DNA from: Sequoia sempervirens
Taxonomy: Eukaryota; Streptophyta; Pinopsida; Cupressales; Cupressaceae
Length of the DNA: 64,000 bases
Reading direction: 5' to 3'
NCBI GenBank assembly: GCA_007258455.2
Contig: VDFB02195933.1
Coordinates: forward strand, 1-64,000
The notes beneath the pieces were generated by a model. The model was not told where the DNA came from and ran no database searches. It saw only the letters and a list, made by a program, of their open reading frames with translations. Below are positions 52,711-63,520 of this stretch, one piece after another (position 1 is the first letter of the stretch; each line of letters starts with the position of its first letter). The position numbers and the translations under genes were made by a program.

Positions 52711-53636
52711 ATTGAAGAAATGGATTAAATTTGATGAAAATCATTTTTTCTAAGGTTCAAAATTCGAAAAATTAAATGAACCCGTTCGTTGTACACCCAT
52801 GAATTCGACAAATTCTGAAGAAAATTTTCTTCTGTGTATTGAAGATCTCCGATGAGAAGTTGATTTTAAAGTCTTCCATGCTTCGCTGTAGCCTTTAGGA
52901 TGAAGATTTTTGATGGGCACCAAGTTGATGAATCTTTTAAGGAAAGTTGGAGAAATTTTCTAAGGAAAGGAAAGAAATGTTTGTGAAGATAAAATGCCTC
53001 GGCGGACGAATTTGAAGTTGGGCACCTAGGTAATTTTTATCAAATTTTTGATGAAAGCATTTTTCTCGAGCTTGAGTCGGATGAAATATCAGAGTGAAGT
53101 ACGCCGAGCAAAATGCAAGATAGGTTGAAAATTTGGCTAAGGCATGAAGAATTTGAACACAAAGTTGGCTAGTGAAGACGATAAACGCTTGGAAGTTAGA
53201 GCGTGAAAATCAGGTAAGTAAAGTGAATTTATATTATGAAGTGTTCTAATGCTCTTCTCCGTGCTTGTTTTGCAGGAGGAACGTCGAGACCAAACGATGA
53301 TGACTTAAAGTGATGAAGCAAGTAATCCAAGACTACATTTCAACCTCGAAAGAAGAAAAGTTGCGAAAAATGGCTAAGTGTTGAGACTTAGTATAACTCA
53401 AGTGACAAAGAAGAAGTTGAAGAATGACGTCAAGAAGAAGATCGAGAACAGTGTGAACGCGTCTACAAACGGGAATCTTCTAGAAGATGGTGGCCATTAA
53501 TTGCTCATTTATTGCCCCACTCTCCATTATGGCGATTTTTAGGGTGAATCTTGTTTAGGGCTGAGGTGGCACGATCTGGGCCATCCAGTCAATTGTAATC
53601 TGAGCCGTCTGCTGGACTTGGCCAGCTATATAAAGG

Positions 53637-53644
53637 GGAGTCCC
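53637..53644 (+). promoter_or_regulatory. TATA box of LTR C
   Basis: TATATAAA in the context GGCCAGCTATATAAAGGGG, the strongest core-promoter motif in the window. Confidence 0.75.
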
Positions 53645-54818
53645 CTCATTTGTACACTAGTAGTTAATCAATTGGATATCAAAGCAGAGTAGAGAGTAGA
53701 CATTTTTGGAGTTAGAATAGTTTAGTTTCATTGCATTGTTTGAAGGAGAAGGGGAATTCTCCCTTTGAGAATTTTTGTAAGAAATTGTCACAGAAACTAA
53801 TCATAATAAAAGAATTTCATTGATGGTGAACTCCACTTTTGTCATGAATAGTTTGTGAGGTTTCTTCTTCCTTCAATTTCAAGTAGGATTTAACTTTCAT
53901 GCAAGTAGTTTACTTTGGATTTGTGGTGTTTGATCGAAGTAGCTTCTCTTTATCCATACCACTAGCAACTTACTGATGGTAAGTCTGTCTTGCGTGGTCA
54001 ACTGGAAAATACTTCAAACTTAACTTCGATTGTGGTTCTTATGCTTGTATGCATCCTTATGATGGTATATGTATGTCGAACTATAATCTGAATACCTTTC
54101 GTTACTCCTTTGAAGATTGCACCTATTTCGCTGAAGCTGTCCGATGCGAGGCTAAGTGAAATTTGGTTGAAGTCTGCTGAAGTTGAGCTCCACATATCTT
54201 GCATTTAGAATAGAACATAAGCTTCTTAGGCCCTTCACTCATTTAATTTCAGTTCATTTCTGTTAGAATTAGGAAACTTGTGCTCACTTGCTAAATCATT
54301 TTAATTACACGAAAGCCCTTAGTCCGCTGTCTGCTGTCAACTGTCGAACAATTGTGTAAGTCCCCTTGAAATACCAGCAATATCACATCAAGCCAACTGA
54401 GACTATTCGCACTGAAGGAACCTTGGAGTTAAATGTATGATCTATCTCGCAATCTTAGCATGCAGGAAACTTTGTTCAAGAGAGGATAGAGTAGCCGTTG
54501 GCGACTTTATTCTGTGTTGGTGTAGTCACAAAAACCACGTCAACAGATAGATTTTAAGTAATTAAGCCTAGTTGTAGTTAGTAGTCTACGAAACCAGAAA
54601 ATACTCAGCTGCAACGTATACAATTTTCGAGAAAGCCTTGTACCTCTACAACTGAAACAAAAAGACAGGATATAGTTTAGTTTACTTTCCTTTTCAAAGC
54701 ATTTTTGTCAAGCACAACGAGGCAGCTTCCCCTCCTAATTTGAAGAGAACTCATTGCGTAGTGTGCATAGCTGTCCGTACCAACTCTTACTCCAGAGGTG
54801 CTAGTTGTTACGCCAACA

Positions 54819-57800
54819 CAGTTGTTGTGTATAAGGCACTTGTTCAGCTCCCTCTCAGCCTCTCGATCAAACCAACAACGCGTTCATTGGACCTGCCAGG
54901 CAGTCAAAGGAAGCAATCAAGCAGAAAACGACAAAGATGGAAACTAAAAGAACATTGAAAAATGTGCAGAGTATCAAGAAAAAGTGCCCTTGTTGAAGAA
55001 AGGCGCCCTTTCTTTTGGGCACTCAGATGCAATCAAATTGCTAAGTGCCCCCCAGGATAATCTTCTTCGTTTGGATCAACCTCGACAACGAAACCGTCAC
55101 CGAAGGAATCCGACAAGGCAATCATCTAATGACAGAGATCAAACTGAGCCAGTTTTCAACATGAAATGACTGGTAAAAAAGAGCAAAAGCGCCCCTACTG
55201 GAGAAAGGAACCCTTGCTTCTTGAGACCTAAAACTAACTTTCAAAAGTTGAGAAGCCAGTCATCCTTTCCAGGACTGAGTTGGTCACCTAATGAGTCGTC
55301 AAGCAAGAGTGTCTGATTCGTTAGTCAACGTAGATATCAAACGGAAGCACGAAAGGTCGAAATGGAGAAATTGAAGAACAAACATAGAAAATTGGCTAAG
55401 GCAAGAGCAAAAGCGCCCCTGCTGGAGAAAGGCACCCAATCTTCTAGAGCCTCAAATTCAATTTTCAAGTTTAACACCTCCCAGGTACATCTCTTCAACA
55501 TTGTTCTAGCTCAACAACGAATCCATCAGCAACTGCTCAAGATCAACTGAACGACTAGGAGCAAGGATCGAACAAAGGCACTTTAGCATGGAAAAATGAT
55601 AAGAAAAATGTTCAAACTCAAGGACGCCGAAAAATTCAAAGAGAAGTTTGTTGACTTGAGTTAGAGATTTTGGAGGCAAACTTGGCCAAAACGACCCACA
55701 ATTAGTGGAAATGAGCTTTTAGAACTCTAGATCAAGCCAAATCAGTTTTCAATCATGAGTTGGTGCCCATACTTGATGCATTCAGGCATCAATCACTATG
55801 TATCAAGCTTGGACATCATTATTCATTGTTTGTCTTTGTAGGTTGGAGCTCAAGAACAACCATTTGCTCTCCAAGACGTCCTTTCAAGATCTGACAGAGG
55901 GTTTTGACCGTTCATTATTTTTGAAGATCAACAGCACAAAAGGATGATTTCTCAAGGGTTGCGTCTAGAGGCACATTTTTACAAGAACGCAGAAAATAAC
56001 TTCCAATCTTCCTCTCTTCTGTCTTAAACTTCTTGCATGTCACAAAAAACAACAGGCTATCATAGATCTGGCCAACTGGGTATGATCAGTACAGTTTTCC
56101 AGCAAGACCCATCTCTTCAAATTTTCCAGAAACAACAAACTTGCTGCCCCTATTTTTAGGGTTTTTTCCGAAAATGTCATGGAATCAAAAAACTAACGAA
56201 CGGAGTTTGTTCAACATTGAAGCACAAAAAATACCCATGTGTAAGATTTTTTCCGGAAAAATACTTCTTAGCGGGTGGCTATTTTTAGAGGTTTTCGGAA
56301 GTTGTTTGAACATATCCGTGTTTACAGTCAACAATCGAGTTTTTCAGAATATAGTACTCTCAAATTGAAATCAAGACCAAAATGGTCCTACTTCACGAAT
56401 TTCTGAAAACACTCGACACGGACATGCATCAAGTGAAGCCCGTAGTCAAGACGAACGCCTTGGAAAGCGTAAATGACATCACTGTTCAATGGATAGCCAA
56501 ATGCAGAAGGTAGTCATTCTAAACACAGAGCCACCACCGATTACTACCAAACTACCTTCCACATTCCATGTCAATAAGGCTGGATGATGCAGCTACAAAG
56601 AAGATCGAATATCAAAAGTAGTTTGCAAGAAACAGAAGAAGTCAACGCCTGGTTAGAAAAAATGTTGACTAGAGATGGTGAGGTGTAAAACACCCACAAA
56701 GGACGTCCTACCCTCCAAAGTAGCATTAATGGTGACTAAAGTTAACTTGATGCCCCTTTCCAAGTTAACTACATGCCCCATGGATCATGCATGTCAAATC
56801 CCACTAATTAAGGGTGTCTATTTTGACTTCCACGAATTGTGGATCTCAGATCTCCACTAAATGTGGATGTCTATTTTGGAAACACATTTTGTAATTAGGG
56901 TTCACTTGTAGTTTAGTTTCAGTCAACCAAAGTAGGTTTCCAGTTGACTCTTTGTTTAGTTTCAGTTAACTAAAGTAGATTTCCAGTTAACTAATTGCTC
57001 ACCTACTTTTAGACATAGGAATAAATCTTGCTAATTGATTGGCAAAAACTCAATGTTAACTCAAGGAGACTTTAGGGTTGCCTACTCCTTTGAGTTCTAT
57101 AAATAAGAGCCTTGGGCTCATTATTTGTTAACTTTACTACACAGCAACAAAACGCTGAGCAATTTTGCCTTCATATTGTTCGCTTAGTATATGTTCTTGG
57201 ATCATATTTGTTGTAATTAAGCACCAAGTACAACTTGTGCTCTCTACTCGAATAGGTGTGTCCAATATTTGTTCACGTGTTCTCGATTTGATCACCTCAT
57301 GTGTCATAGTTCCTTGACATAGGTTGCTGTCCCAACATGTAATATTTGGTGGAATATTAAGAAAATAAATCAGGAGAGTTACCAAGCCTTTGATCTAATG
57401 TCTCGAGGTTTTATCATTGTTTGTTGTATCCAATTATTTGTTTTCGATCTACACCTCGGAAAGGCCTTGGTGCCTCCTTGGGAATTTAGGAGATAAGATT
57501 ATCATCCCTTTGTTGTTTCTCGTGATTTACTTTTCAGTCTACACCTCAAAAAGGTCTTGATACCTCCTTGGGAATCCTGAGATATAAATTACCGTAAGGA
57601 TTACTTGTGTGAATTTGATTTCAATACGGATCTGGGAGTTCAAAGCCTTCGGATACATCCTGGGAGACTACTTTGACCAAGTGATCGAACCACCCATTCC
57701 CCCTCCTATGGCCTCATGCTTTGTTAATCTTGAGGAGATAGGATAGATTAAAAGCTAGTTTAGTCGTAGTTAAGATATGTCAAAACCAGAGAAAAGCTTA

Positions 57801-58011
57801 GCTACAACGCATTGTGTTTATGCACCCTTGTGTCCTACCGCTGAGTAAAAAAGATAGGATAGTAGTTTACTTACTTTATCTCTTTCATTTATGCAAAAAT
57901 CAGCAACAAGATGGATCTTCCCCTCCCAATTTGAAGAAGCAAACACTAATAACTTGCAATAGCTGACCATTTCCAATAAGCACTCCAGAGGTGCTAATTG
58001 AAATGCCAACA
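54819..58011 (+). repeat. LTR copy D, 5'-truncated 5' LTR
   Basis: Its end (GGTGCTAATTGAAATGCCAACA split by a few changes) matches the ends of A and B. It has 210-bp modules at 54985, 55187 and 55409, a deleted remnant of the U3 gene at about 56340-56640, and a TATA box at 57098. The TGTTGTACCC start is missing: sequence begins inside U3 directly after LTR B. It is followed by a PBS and gag, so it is the 5' LTR of an element. Confidence 0.82.
57098..57105 (+). promoter_or_regulatory. TATA box of LTR D
   Basis: TATAAATA in the context GTTCTATAAATAAGAGC, 913 bp before the LTR end. Confidence 0.75.
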
Positions 58012-58017
58012 GTTTTC

Positions 58018-58035
58018 TGGCGCCCACCGTGGGGC
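58018..58035 (+). other. Primer-binding site of the gypsy element
   Basis: TGGCGCCCACCGTGGGGC, six bases after the LTR end CCAACA. This PBS type is common in the Tat branch of Ty3/gypsy. Confidence 0.82.
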
Positions 58036-58126
58036 AACGAGGCATAAAACTTCAAGAAAAAGCTAATGCTTTTATGTCACGGGAATGATCCTCTGGCATC
58101 CGATTGCATGATCCATACAAGAAGCA

Positions 58127-59002
58127 ATGGATGGTAACAACAATAATACTGGCGAGAGGCGTCCACATTCATTGCCTTGGGGTAATAGTATTGGACCTTT
58201 GGCTTTTCAGGTAAATCATGAGTTACCTGAAGGGTCAAGGAAGCACTTTCCCCAATTTCTCGGTGATGGAAGTCGACACCTAGATCAACATTTTGCTACA
58301 TTCACAATGGTTTGTGTCGTCTTGCATGTACCACATGAGAACATTGCAGTGCATCTCTTTGTGGAGAGTGTTGCTAGGAATGTTGTTGACTGGATCAGTC
58401 ACCTGAAGCCAGGCGTTATTACAAGATGGGAAACTATGAGCGAGAAGTTTTTGGTGAGATTCAAGCCCGCTGAAGACAATCATATGTTGTTTTCCGAGCT
58501 TGCAAATTCAAAGATGGAGCGCAACGAACACATGAGGGAATTTGTATCAAGATTTAATCGTCTTGTTACAAGAATTTCTTCCATGCTCGATCCATCACCG
58601 AAGATTCTGATGAGTTGTTTCATAAATGCTCTTCCATCAAAGATAGCCTTCTTCCTGAAGATAGCAAAAGAAACAAAGTTGAAGAGTGTGCAAAAACACG
58701 CCATCAGGTTGGAGGATAATATGATCACTTCCGGCTTGATGAAAACAGATTCTATCAGATCTCTAGCTCAACAATTGTACCATCCAAAGAGAGACAATCT
58801 TCAACCACAATTGCCAACACCTCCATCAAGACCAACGATTGAAGCTGCACACAGTGTAGTATTTTGTTGTTTCCATTACAGTGATGAACATATCGGATCC
58901 ACGTGTCCTGAGAATCTGAGAATGACCCAAATCATGGGATACGCTAAAGCTGCTCCCAGTTCTAGTTTTGTACCAACAAGTTTGAATGTTGTCTTACCAT
59001 AG
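58127..59002 (+). CDS. Ty3/gypsy gag (Tat-like), N-terminal and capsid part
   Basis: 291-residue open frame. It shows the retrotransposon gag fold pattern: FPQFLGDGSRHLDQHFATF, a VDWISHLKPGVI-W segment, then FLVRFKPAEDNHMLFSELANSK and NEHMREFVSRFNRL. Near the C-terminus a CFHYSDEHIGSTC segment looks like a knuckle with the second Cys replaced by Tyr. It lies 92 bp after the PBS, as expected for gag. It stops early; related frame continues at 59096. The rest of the element's pol is missing, so the copy is defective. Confidence 0.82.
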   Translation: MDGNNNNTGERRPHSLPWGNSIGPLAFQVNHELPEGSRKHFPQFLGDGSRHLDQHFATFTMVCVVLHVPHENIAVHLFVESVARNVVDWISHLKPGVITRWETMSEKFLVRFKPAEDNHMLFSELANSKMERNEHMREFVSRFNRLVTRISSMLDPSPKILMSCFINALPSKIAFFLKIAKETKLKSVQKHAIRLEDNMITSGLMKTDSIRSLAQQLYHPKRDNLQPQLPTPPSRPTIEAAHSVVFCCFHYSDEHIGSTCPENLRMTQIMGYAKAAPSSSFVPTSLNVVLP

Positions 59003-59454
59003 ACAGACAACTTCAATGGCGACTCTACAACGAGATACTTTGAACCCGTTATTAAAGAAGAAAAAGAAAAGGCATACCGTCAGTAGGCTCTTGCGATGAA
59101 TCATGAAAATGTTTCAACGCCTGTGTCTAGACGTGCTCACAAACTCAAAGCACAAGAAGAGGAAGAAAGACGGAAATCAAACGAAAAGGGTGAAGAGGTG
59201 CCTTCCACTTCCAATCCCAGCCCTTCACAGAAGAACGCTATGCTAGTTGCTCAAGAGACGTCTTCAACAAATTTTGACATCATAGCTTCCATGATGAAAA
59301 CCAAGGTACAAATCTCTCAACTAGAATATCTTCAGGACCATCCAGAACAAATAGATCAGATTCTCAATGTTGTAAAGAAGCAGGCTGTGCTCAAGTCATC
59401 TATTCTAGTAGGAGAAAACCCTGAAACAGGTCCCGGTAATTATGTGACTCTGCC
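59003..59454 (+). pseudogene. Gag C-terminus / pre-protease of the gypsy element
   Basis: After a stop and a second stop near 59085 the text continues with an acidic/basic linker (59096 on) and then NFDIIASMMKTKVQISQLEYL, which resembles the segment before the protease in Tat and Athila elements. The protease active site is not reached before similarity switches to a different element. Confidence 0.6.
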
Positions 59455-59974
59455 AGAGATAGAAACTGAAGATCAGAATATTGCTAAGGCACAAAATCAG
59501 CAGAAACAATATGCAGATCAGAGGAGGACTGAGAGATCGTTTGAGGTTGGAGACATGGTGTATCTGATGTTGCAGCCTTATCGCCAATCCACCCTCAAGA
59601 AGAGTGGTGCCAAAAAACTTAAACCACACTACTATGGGCCTTTCTGAATTATCAGGCGAGTTGGCAAGGTAGCATATGAGCTCGACCTACCGGCAGATAG
59701 CAGGGTACACAATGTTTCCCATGTATCATGCCTCAAAAAGGTATTGGGACATCATGTGATTCTGTCAGCAGTGTTGCCACCCTTGGATGATGAGAGGAAA
59801 CTGATTCTAGTACCTAAGGCTATCCTGGATTTCAGAGAGAGACAGTTGCGGAGACGGACCATCAGGGAATACTTAATCAAAAGGAGAGATTTGCCAATAG
59901 AGGATGCCACTTGGGAGGGTAAGGAGATCTTGCAGCACCCAGAGTTGAGATTGCTTGGGGACAAGCAATTTTAG
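59455..59974 (+). pseudogene. Chromovirus integrase C-terminus and chromodomain
   Basis: From about 59455 the open frame changes to AQNQQKQYADQRRTERSFEV-GDMVYL, LQPYRQSTLK and GPF (stop), then RVGKVAYELDLP, HNVSHVSCLKKVLG, and a chromodomain (REYLIKRRDLPIEDATWEGKE then HPELRLLGDKQF). This is the standard end of chromovirus Pol. One in-frame stop at 59645 interrupts it; the terminal TAG is at 59972. The join to the gag part upstream is in frame but links two different gypsy lineages. Confidence 0.88.
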
Positions 59975-59985
59975 GGAGGGCGGAC
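59973..59985 (+). other. Polypurine tract of the chromovirus
   Basis: AGGGAGGGCGGAC directly before the LTR start TGTAATGTCCCC. Confidence 0.8.
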
Positions 59986-61290
59986 TGTAATGTCCCCTCC
60001 GAGTTAGACATCAATCGGCAGTGTGATTAGCCTATCATTCTGACCCTCGTAGGCTAATAAGTATGGATAGAGGGTCTTCTAAGGCTTGTATCTTCTCTAG
60101 AGTTCAAAGGTTTCCAGTCTTGGCTTTCGCTTGATGTACGCAGGGCTCTATTTGGTATACTTACTATTTATAGTAAGTCTACGGATGGTTGAGAGGGACC
60201 CTTACTATTTTTAGTAAGGCACTTGGTCGTATGGATGTCTACAGAGTTGACCCCAGTTTCAAACAGTTTGATGAAGTATTAAATATTGAAGGAGATATTA
60301 AAGTTTGAATGGCTCAAATAATATTTAATTATTAGAAGGTGACATTATAAAGTTATAACTTAACTTTATATAATGAGGGTTAATTCATCATTAAAAGGGG
60401 GCCATATTATTATTTAATTGAGGGCGCTAACTTCAAGGAAATATTAAAATATTTCCAAAGTGCAAATGTTATTATATTTAAACTGTTTTAAATGGTGCTT
60501 TTTGGAGAGAAATTGCACCTCCTCATGAAATATTTATAAATGGCCCTCAAGAAGTCGATTTTCTCATTCTGGAGTATTTTTGAGTTGATGAAAATTACTA
60601 TGAGGAAGGAGCCAAGGGTTTCATTCCACGAGCCATTGGAGAACGATACATTCTTCAATGTTGCAGCCATTTGAGATGATAAAATATCCATTGAATCTGG
60701 CATTCAGGAGGACTTCATTCAGAGGTTCTATTTGTGCAAATTGGTGAGAACTTTCAGAGGGTTTTGAGTGCAAAATTGTTCAGGAGATTCAGAGTATTGT
60801 GGAGAAGCATTTCAGTTGTCATCTTGATTGTTGGCATCAATTTCTAGGAGGTACAGCCTGCTTATTCAAGCCTCTGCAACAGCAAAGTGGCGCACCCTTG
60901 AAGAGGGACGATTTGGGTTTCAAAGGGCATAAAAAGATCTGAAAAAATTAGAGGAAGGTACCCAGCCTTATAGAAGCCAACTTCATCAGTTTTGAGGGGA
61001 AAGATTGCATCTTTGGGAGGAATCGAATTTCTCTTTGGAGTTGCTTTTTAGCAGCAATTTCTGAACAGCATCTATTATTCTCCATTTCAGGTATGTGAAT
61101 GCATTTGAAGAATTGATTCAATAAATAAAGATTTCCTCTATTATTGCAGCAATAGTTTATTTTCAGTTTTTGTGCATTTTCTCTATTTCCTATGTTTGGC
61201 ATTATCATGATCAAAAAACCAAAAAAAGCATAAAACCCTTGAAAATACAAAAAAATTGCAAACACAAACAAAACAAAAACAATACCGGCA
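59986..61290 (+). repeat. 3' LTR of the chromovirus fragment
   Basis: Starts TGTAATGTCCCCTCC after the polypurine tract and probably ends AATACCGGCA at 61290 (length 1305 bp). What follows is not a PBS, consistent with a 3' LTR. The right end is judged from the CA terminus only. Confidence 0.7.
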
Positions 61291-63078
61291 GTTGGGGTTT
61301 CGGCTAGAGGAAGACGAGTTCTTACAGATTGACCCTGCAGCAAGGATGGTGGATACTATGCTGCTCAAGAACAAACCATGTGGGTGCAAGAGTGAATGCT
61401 CGATTGACATGTGGCAAGCCCATGCCTAGGAACACAGTAAAATGAACACTTCTAAGAAGCTAAAGGCATGTGTTGGATTGAATGGGACATGAATCGAAGA
61501 TCTATGAATGCCACTTGGAAAACATCTGTGAGGCCCACCGGGCTATTAATAGGTCTATCCCTCAAATTGCATTAACAGTTGTTTAGAGATCAGTTATGTG
61601 TTGTCTCAATATTTTAGAGAACAAGTAAATGCTTTGCAATAGACAATTATAGAAGAGGATTTGCAAGATGTCTCCTATTCAAGTAGTATGCATGTAGGGA
61701 GGTTGCCAAGTAGAAGGTAACTAAGATTAAATGTTGATTAAACATTGCATAGTTGGTGCATCCTTGTCAATTTGTGCATATTCTCTTGGGTATGGTATGT
61801 GAATGCATAATGAGAACAAGGGTGTATAAAAGTTAAGTAGATTGGTGTAGAGTAGAGAGCTGTGTGAAAATAGATGTACACAAACATCCACACACAAGGG
61901 ATCCATCATCCACTCACCAAGCATTGAAGGCTGAAGTGGCTACATGCAAGCTGTGCATCCACACAAAACTATATGGGTGGTTATTGAAGCATTCTGAGGA
62001 GTTTGGGAGAGAGTTAAGGCTTCCTCTTTGGTCACTCCAGCTTCACTTTGTTGTGTCCAACTTTGAATGGTGTGTAATATACAACAAATTTGCAGTAGGG
62101 CATGTGCTTGGTTGTTTGAGACACCGAAGCAGAAATCTTTAAAAGCTTGCAATAAAACATGATTTATCATTCTTGGCCTTTCCCTCCATGCAAAGTTTTT
62201 CCCTGAAAAAATTATGAATTTCTGCTTAAATCGGTCAAACCCCAACACTAGATTTTTTGTCAACCAAAAAATTGTGATTTTGCATGCTTAAATTGTAATT
62301 TTTGGTCAAAATGTCTAAGGTTAGTTGTTTTTTTTTTTTTGATATATATGTTTGCCACATTTTTTTCTGATTTTTCCCTAACCGTTACCAAATTTTACCT
62401 AACTGTAACCAAATTTTCACAATTTAACCCTGATATAGTGAAAACATCTTTAATTTTTGGTTTGCAAAGTTATTCCCAAGAATGTTTTTTGTTGCTTTGG
62501 TTTGAGACACAAGTGGAGGTGTTCATGATGACTCAACTGGATTCCTAGCACCCACATGCATGCAGTGTGCAATGCATCAAAAGGAATCCCATATCACCTT
62601 AAGATCTTGTTTCTGTGCACCTTGGTCACCAATGCAACTTTGCAGCTGGTTCTAAGGGTTTCAAAACATGAAAAAAATAAGAGTGAATTTGGAGGCAAGA
62701 ATAAAGAAATCTTACATCAAGTAAAAAAGAGGCCCTTGATTTTTTGCAAGGATTCAAAAAATACAAGCAGATCTGCTCCATGGTGCACCAACCTACGAAT
62801 TCCTTTAGAAACCCCAAATGTCTAATATGAAGAAGTATTGTGCCATAAGTCCAATGTGACCCCTCATTCTCTTTAACAAACTTCTCTTTGATCCTTGAGT
62901 TTCAGGAAATGCAAATCAGAAATTAGAATATTACTTGCATTTAAACTAACTAAAACACTTTTTTTTAAATGACCTTTTGGAGAATAAAATTGCAACTCGG
63001 AAACCTGTTTGAAGTAGCAACACTTTTCGTATCAACTTGCAATAGTAAAAGACCAGAACCTATTGAGCTTTCAGATAC
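61291..63078. other. Unassigned flank
   Basis: A short open stretch at 61310-61430 (FLQIDPAARMVDTML, then KPCGCKSECS) could be an old exon but I do not recognise it. T-rich 'ctaaccgttaccaaatttt' repeats near 62380-62420. No gene supported. Confidence 0.45.
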
Positions 63079-63520
63079 TAAGCCCTGATACCATCATAGA
63101 TTATAAAATCAGATTCAGAACAAACTTTAAGTAAACTCCACAAGTAGAAGAAAGAGTGAAAAACAATGCAAGGTGTCAAAAGACACCCAAGGAAAGAATT
63201 GTATTTGATAATATAAAAATAGAAATGGATACTAAATGAAATGGTGAGATGTTTGCCTTTATTTATACACCTTTGATAAATACAACATGAATAAATGCTT
63301 AACAAGTTAGAACACATATCCCAGTGTAATATTATAATATACCTTATATGAATACCCTGAAATCAAGTAGGCTCAACATACAAGGAACATAGTACAAACA
63401 CAAAATGGCATAACTCAAACGTATACCATATGCAACAGTAGCTCATTGGGACCCACAAAAATGGGTTTTACATTTGCACCTAGTGATATTTCACAAATGG
63501 ACCAATTACTTTTGCAGTCA
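63079..63520 (-). repeat. Copia LTR terminus with PBS
   Basis: The minus strand reads TGGTATCAGGGCTTA at 63079-63093, an initiator-Met-type PBS, directly next to an AT-rich LTR-like block. That block (63300-63480) shares ordered segments with 33040-33265. The LTR end next to the PBS is not a clean CA, and the far end is undefined. Confidence 0.55.

Larger units (their letters stand above)
51099..54545 (+). mobile_element. Solo LTR C, nested in U5 of LTR B
   Basis: Starts TGTTGTGACC at 51099 and ends CACGTCAACA at 54545, flanked by the perfect TSD GATAG at 51094-51098 and 54546-54550. It is 3447 bp long. TATA box at 53637; the TATA-to-end distance (about 908 bp) equals that of copies A and D, and U3 again carries GCGCC-rich tandem modules, so it looks like a sister family. 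No PBS or coding domain. Confidence 0.92.
40043..54818 (+). mobile_element. Giant solo LTR, copy B (interrupted by a hAT and by LTR C)
   Basis: Starts TGTTGTACCC at 40043 and ends GCCAACA at 54818, matching the ends of copies A and D. Removing hAT 1 with its TSD (3484 bp) and LTR C with its TSD (3452 bp) leaves about 7.84 kb. U3 contains six modules spaced about 210 bp, then a gene-sized frame (47215-50226) and a TATA box at 50587. U5 is about 780 bp. No PBS follows, so it is not a 5' LTR; hAT coding sequence precedes it, so it is not a 3' LTR. The flanks GTTTG and CAGTT do not match. Confidence 0.85.

Noticed and set aside
54819..54830. Second TSD of LTR B (GTTTG) sought just after the LTR end
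   Set aside because: The right flank reads CAGTTGTTGTG; moving the end by two bases gives GTTGT, still not GTTTG. Treated as discordant flanks.
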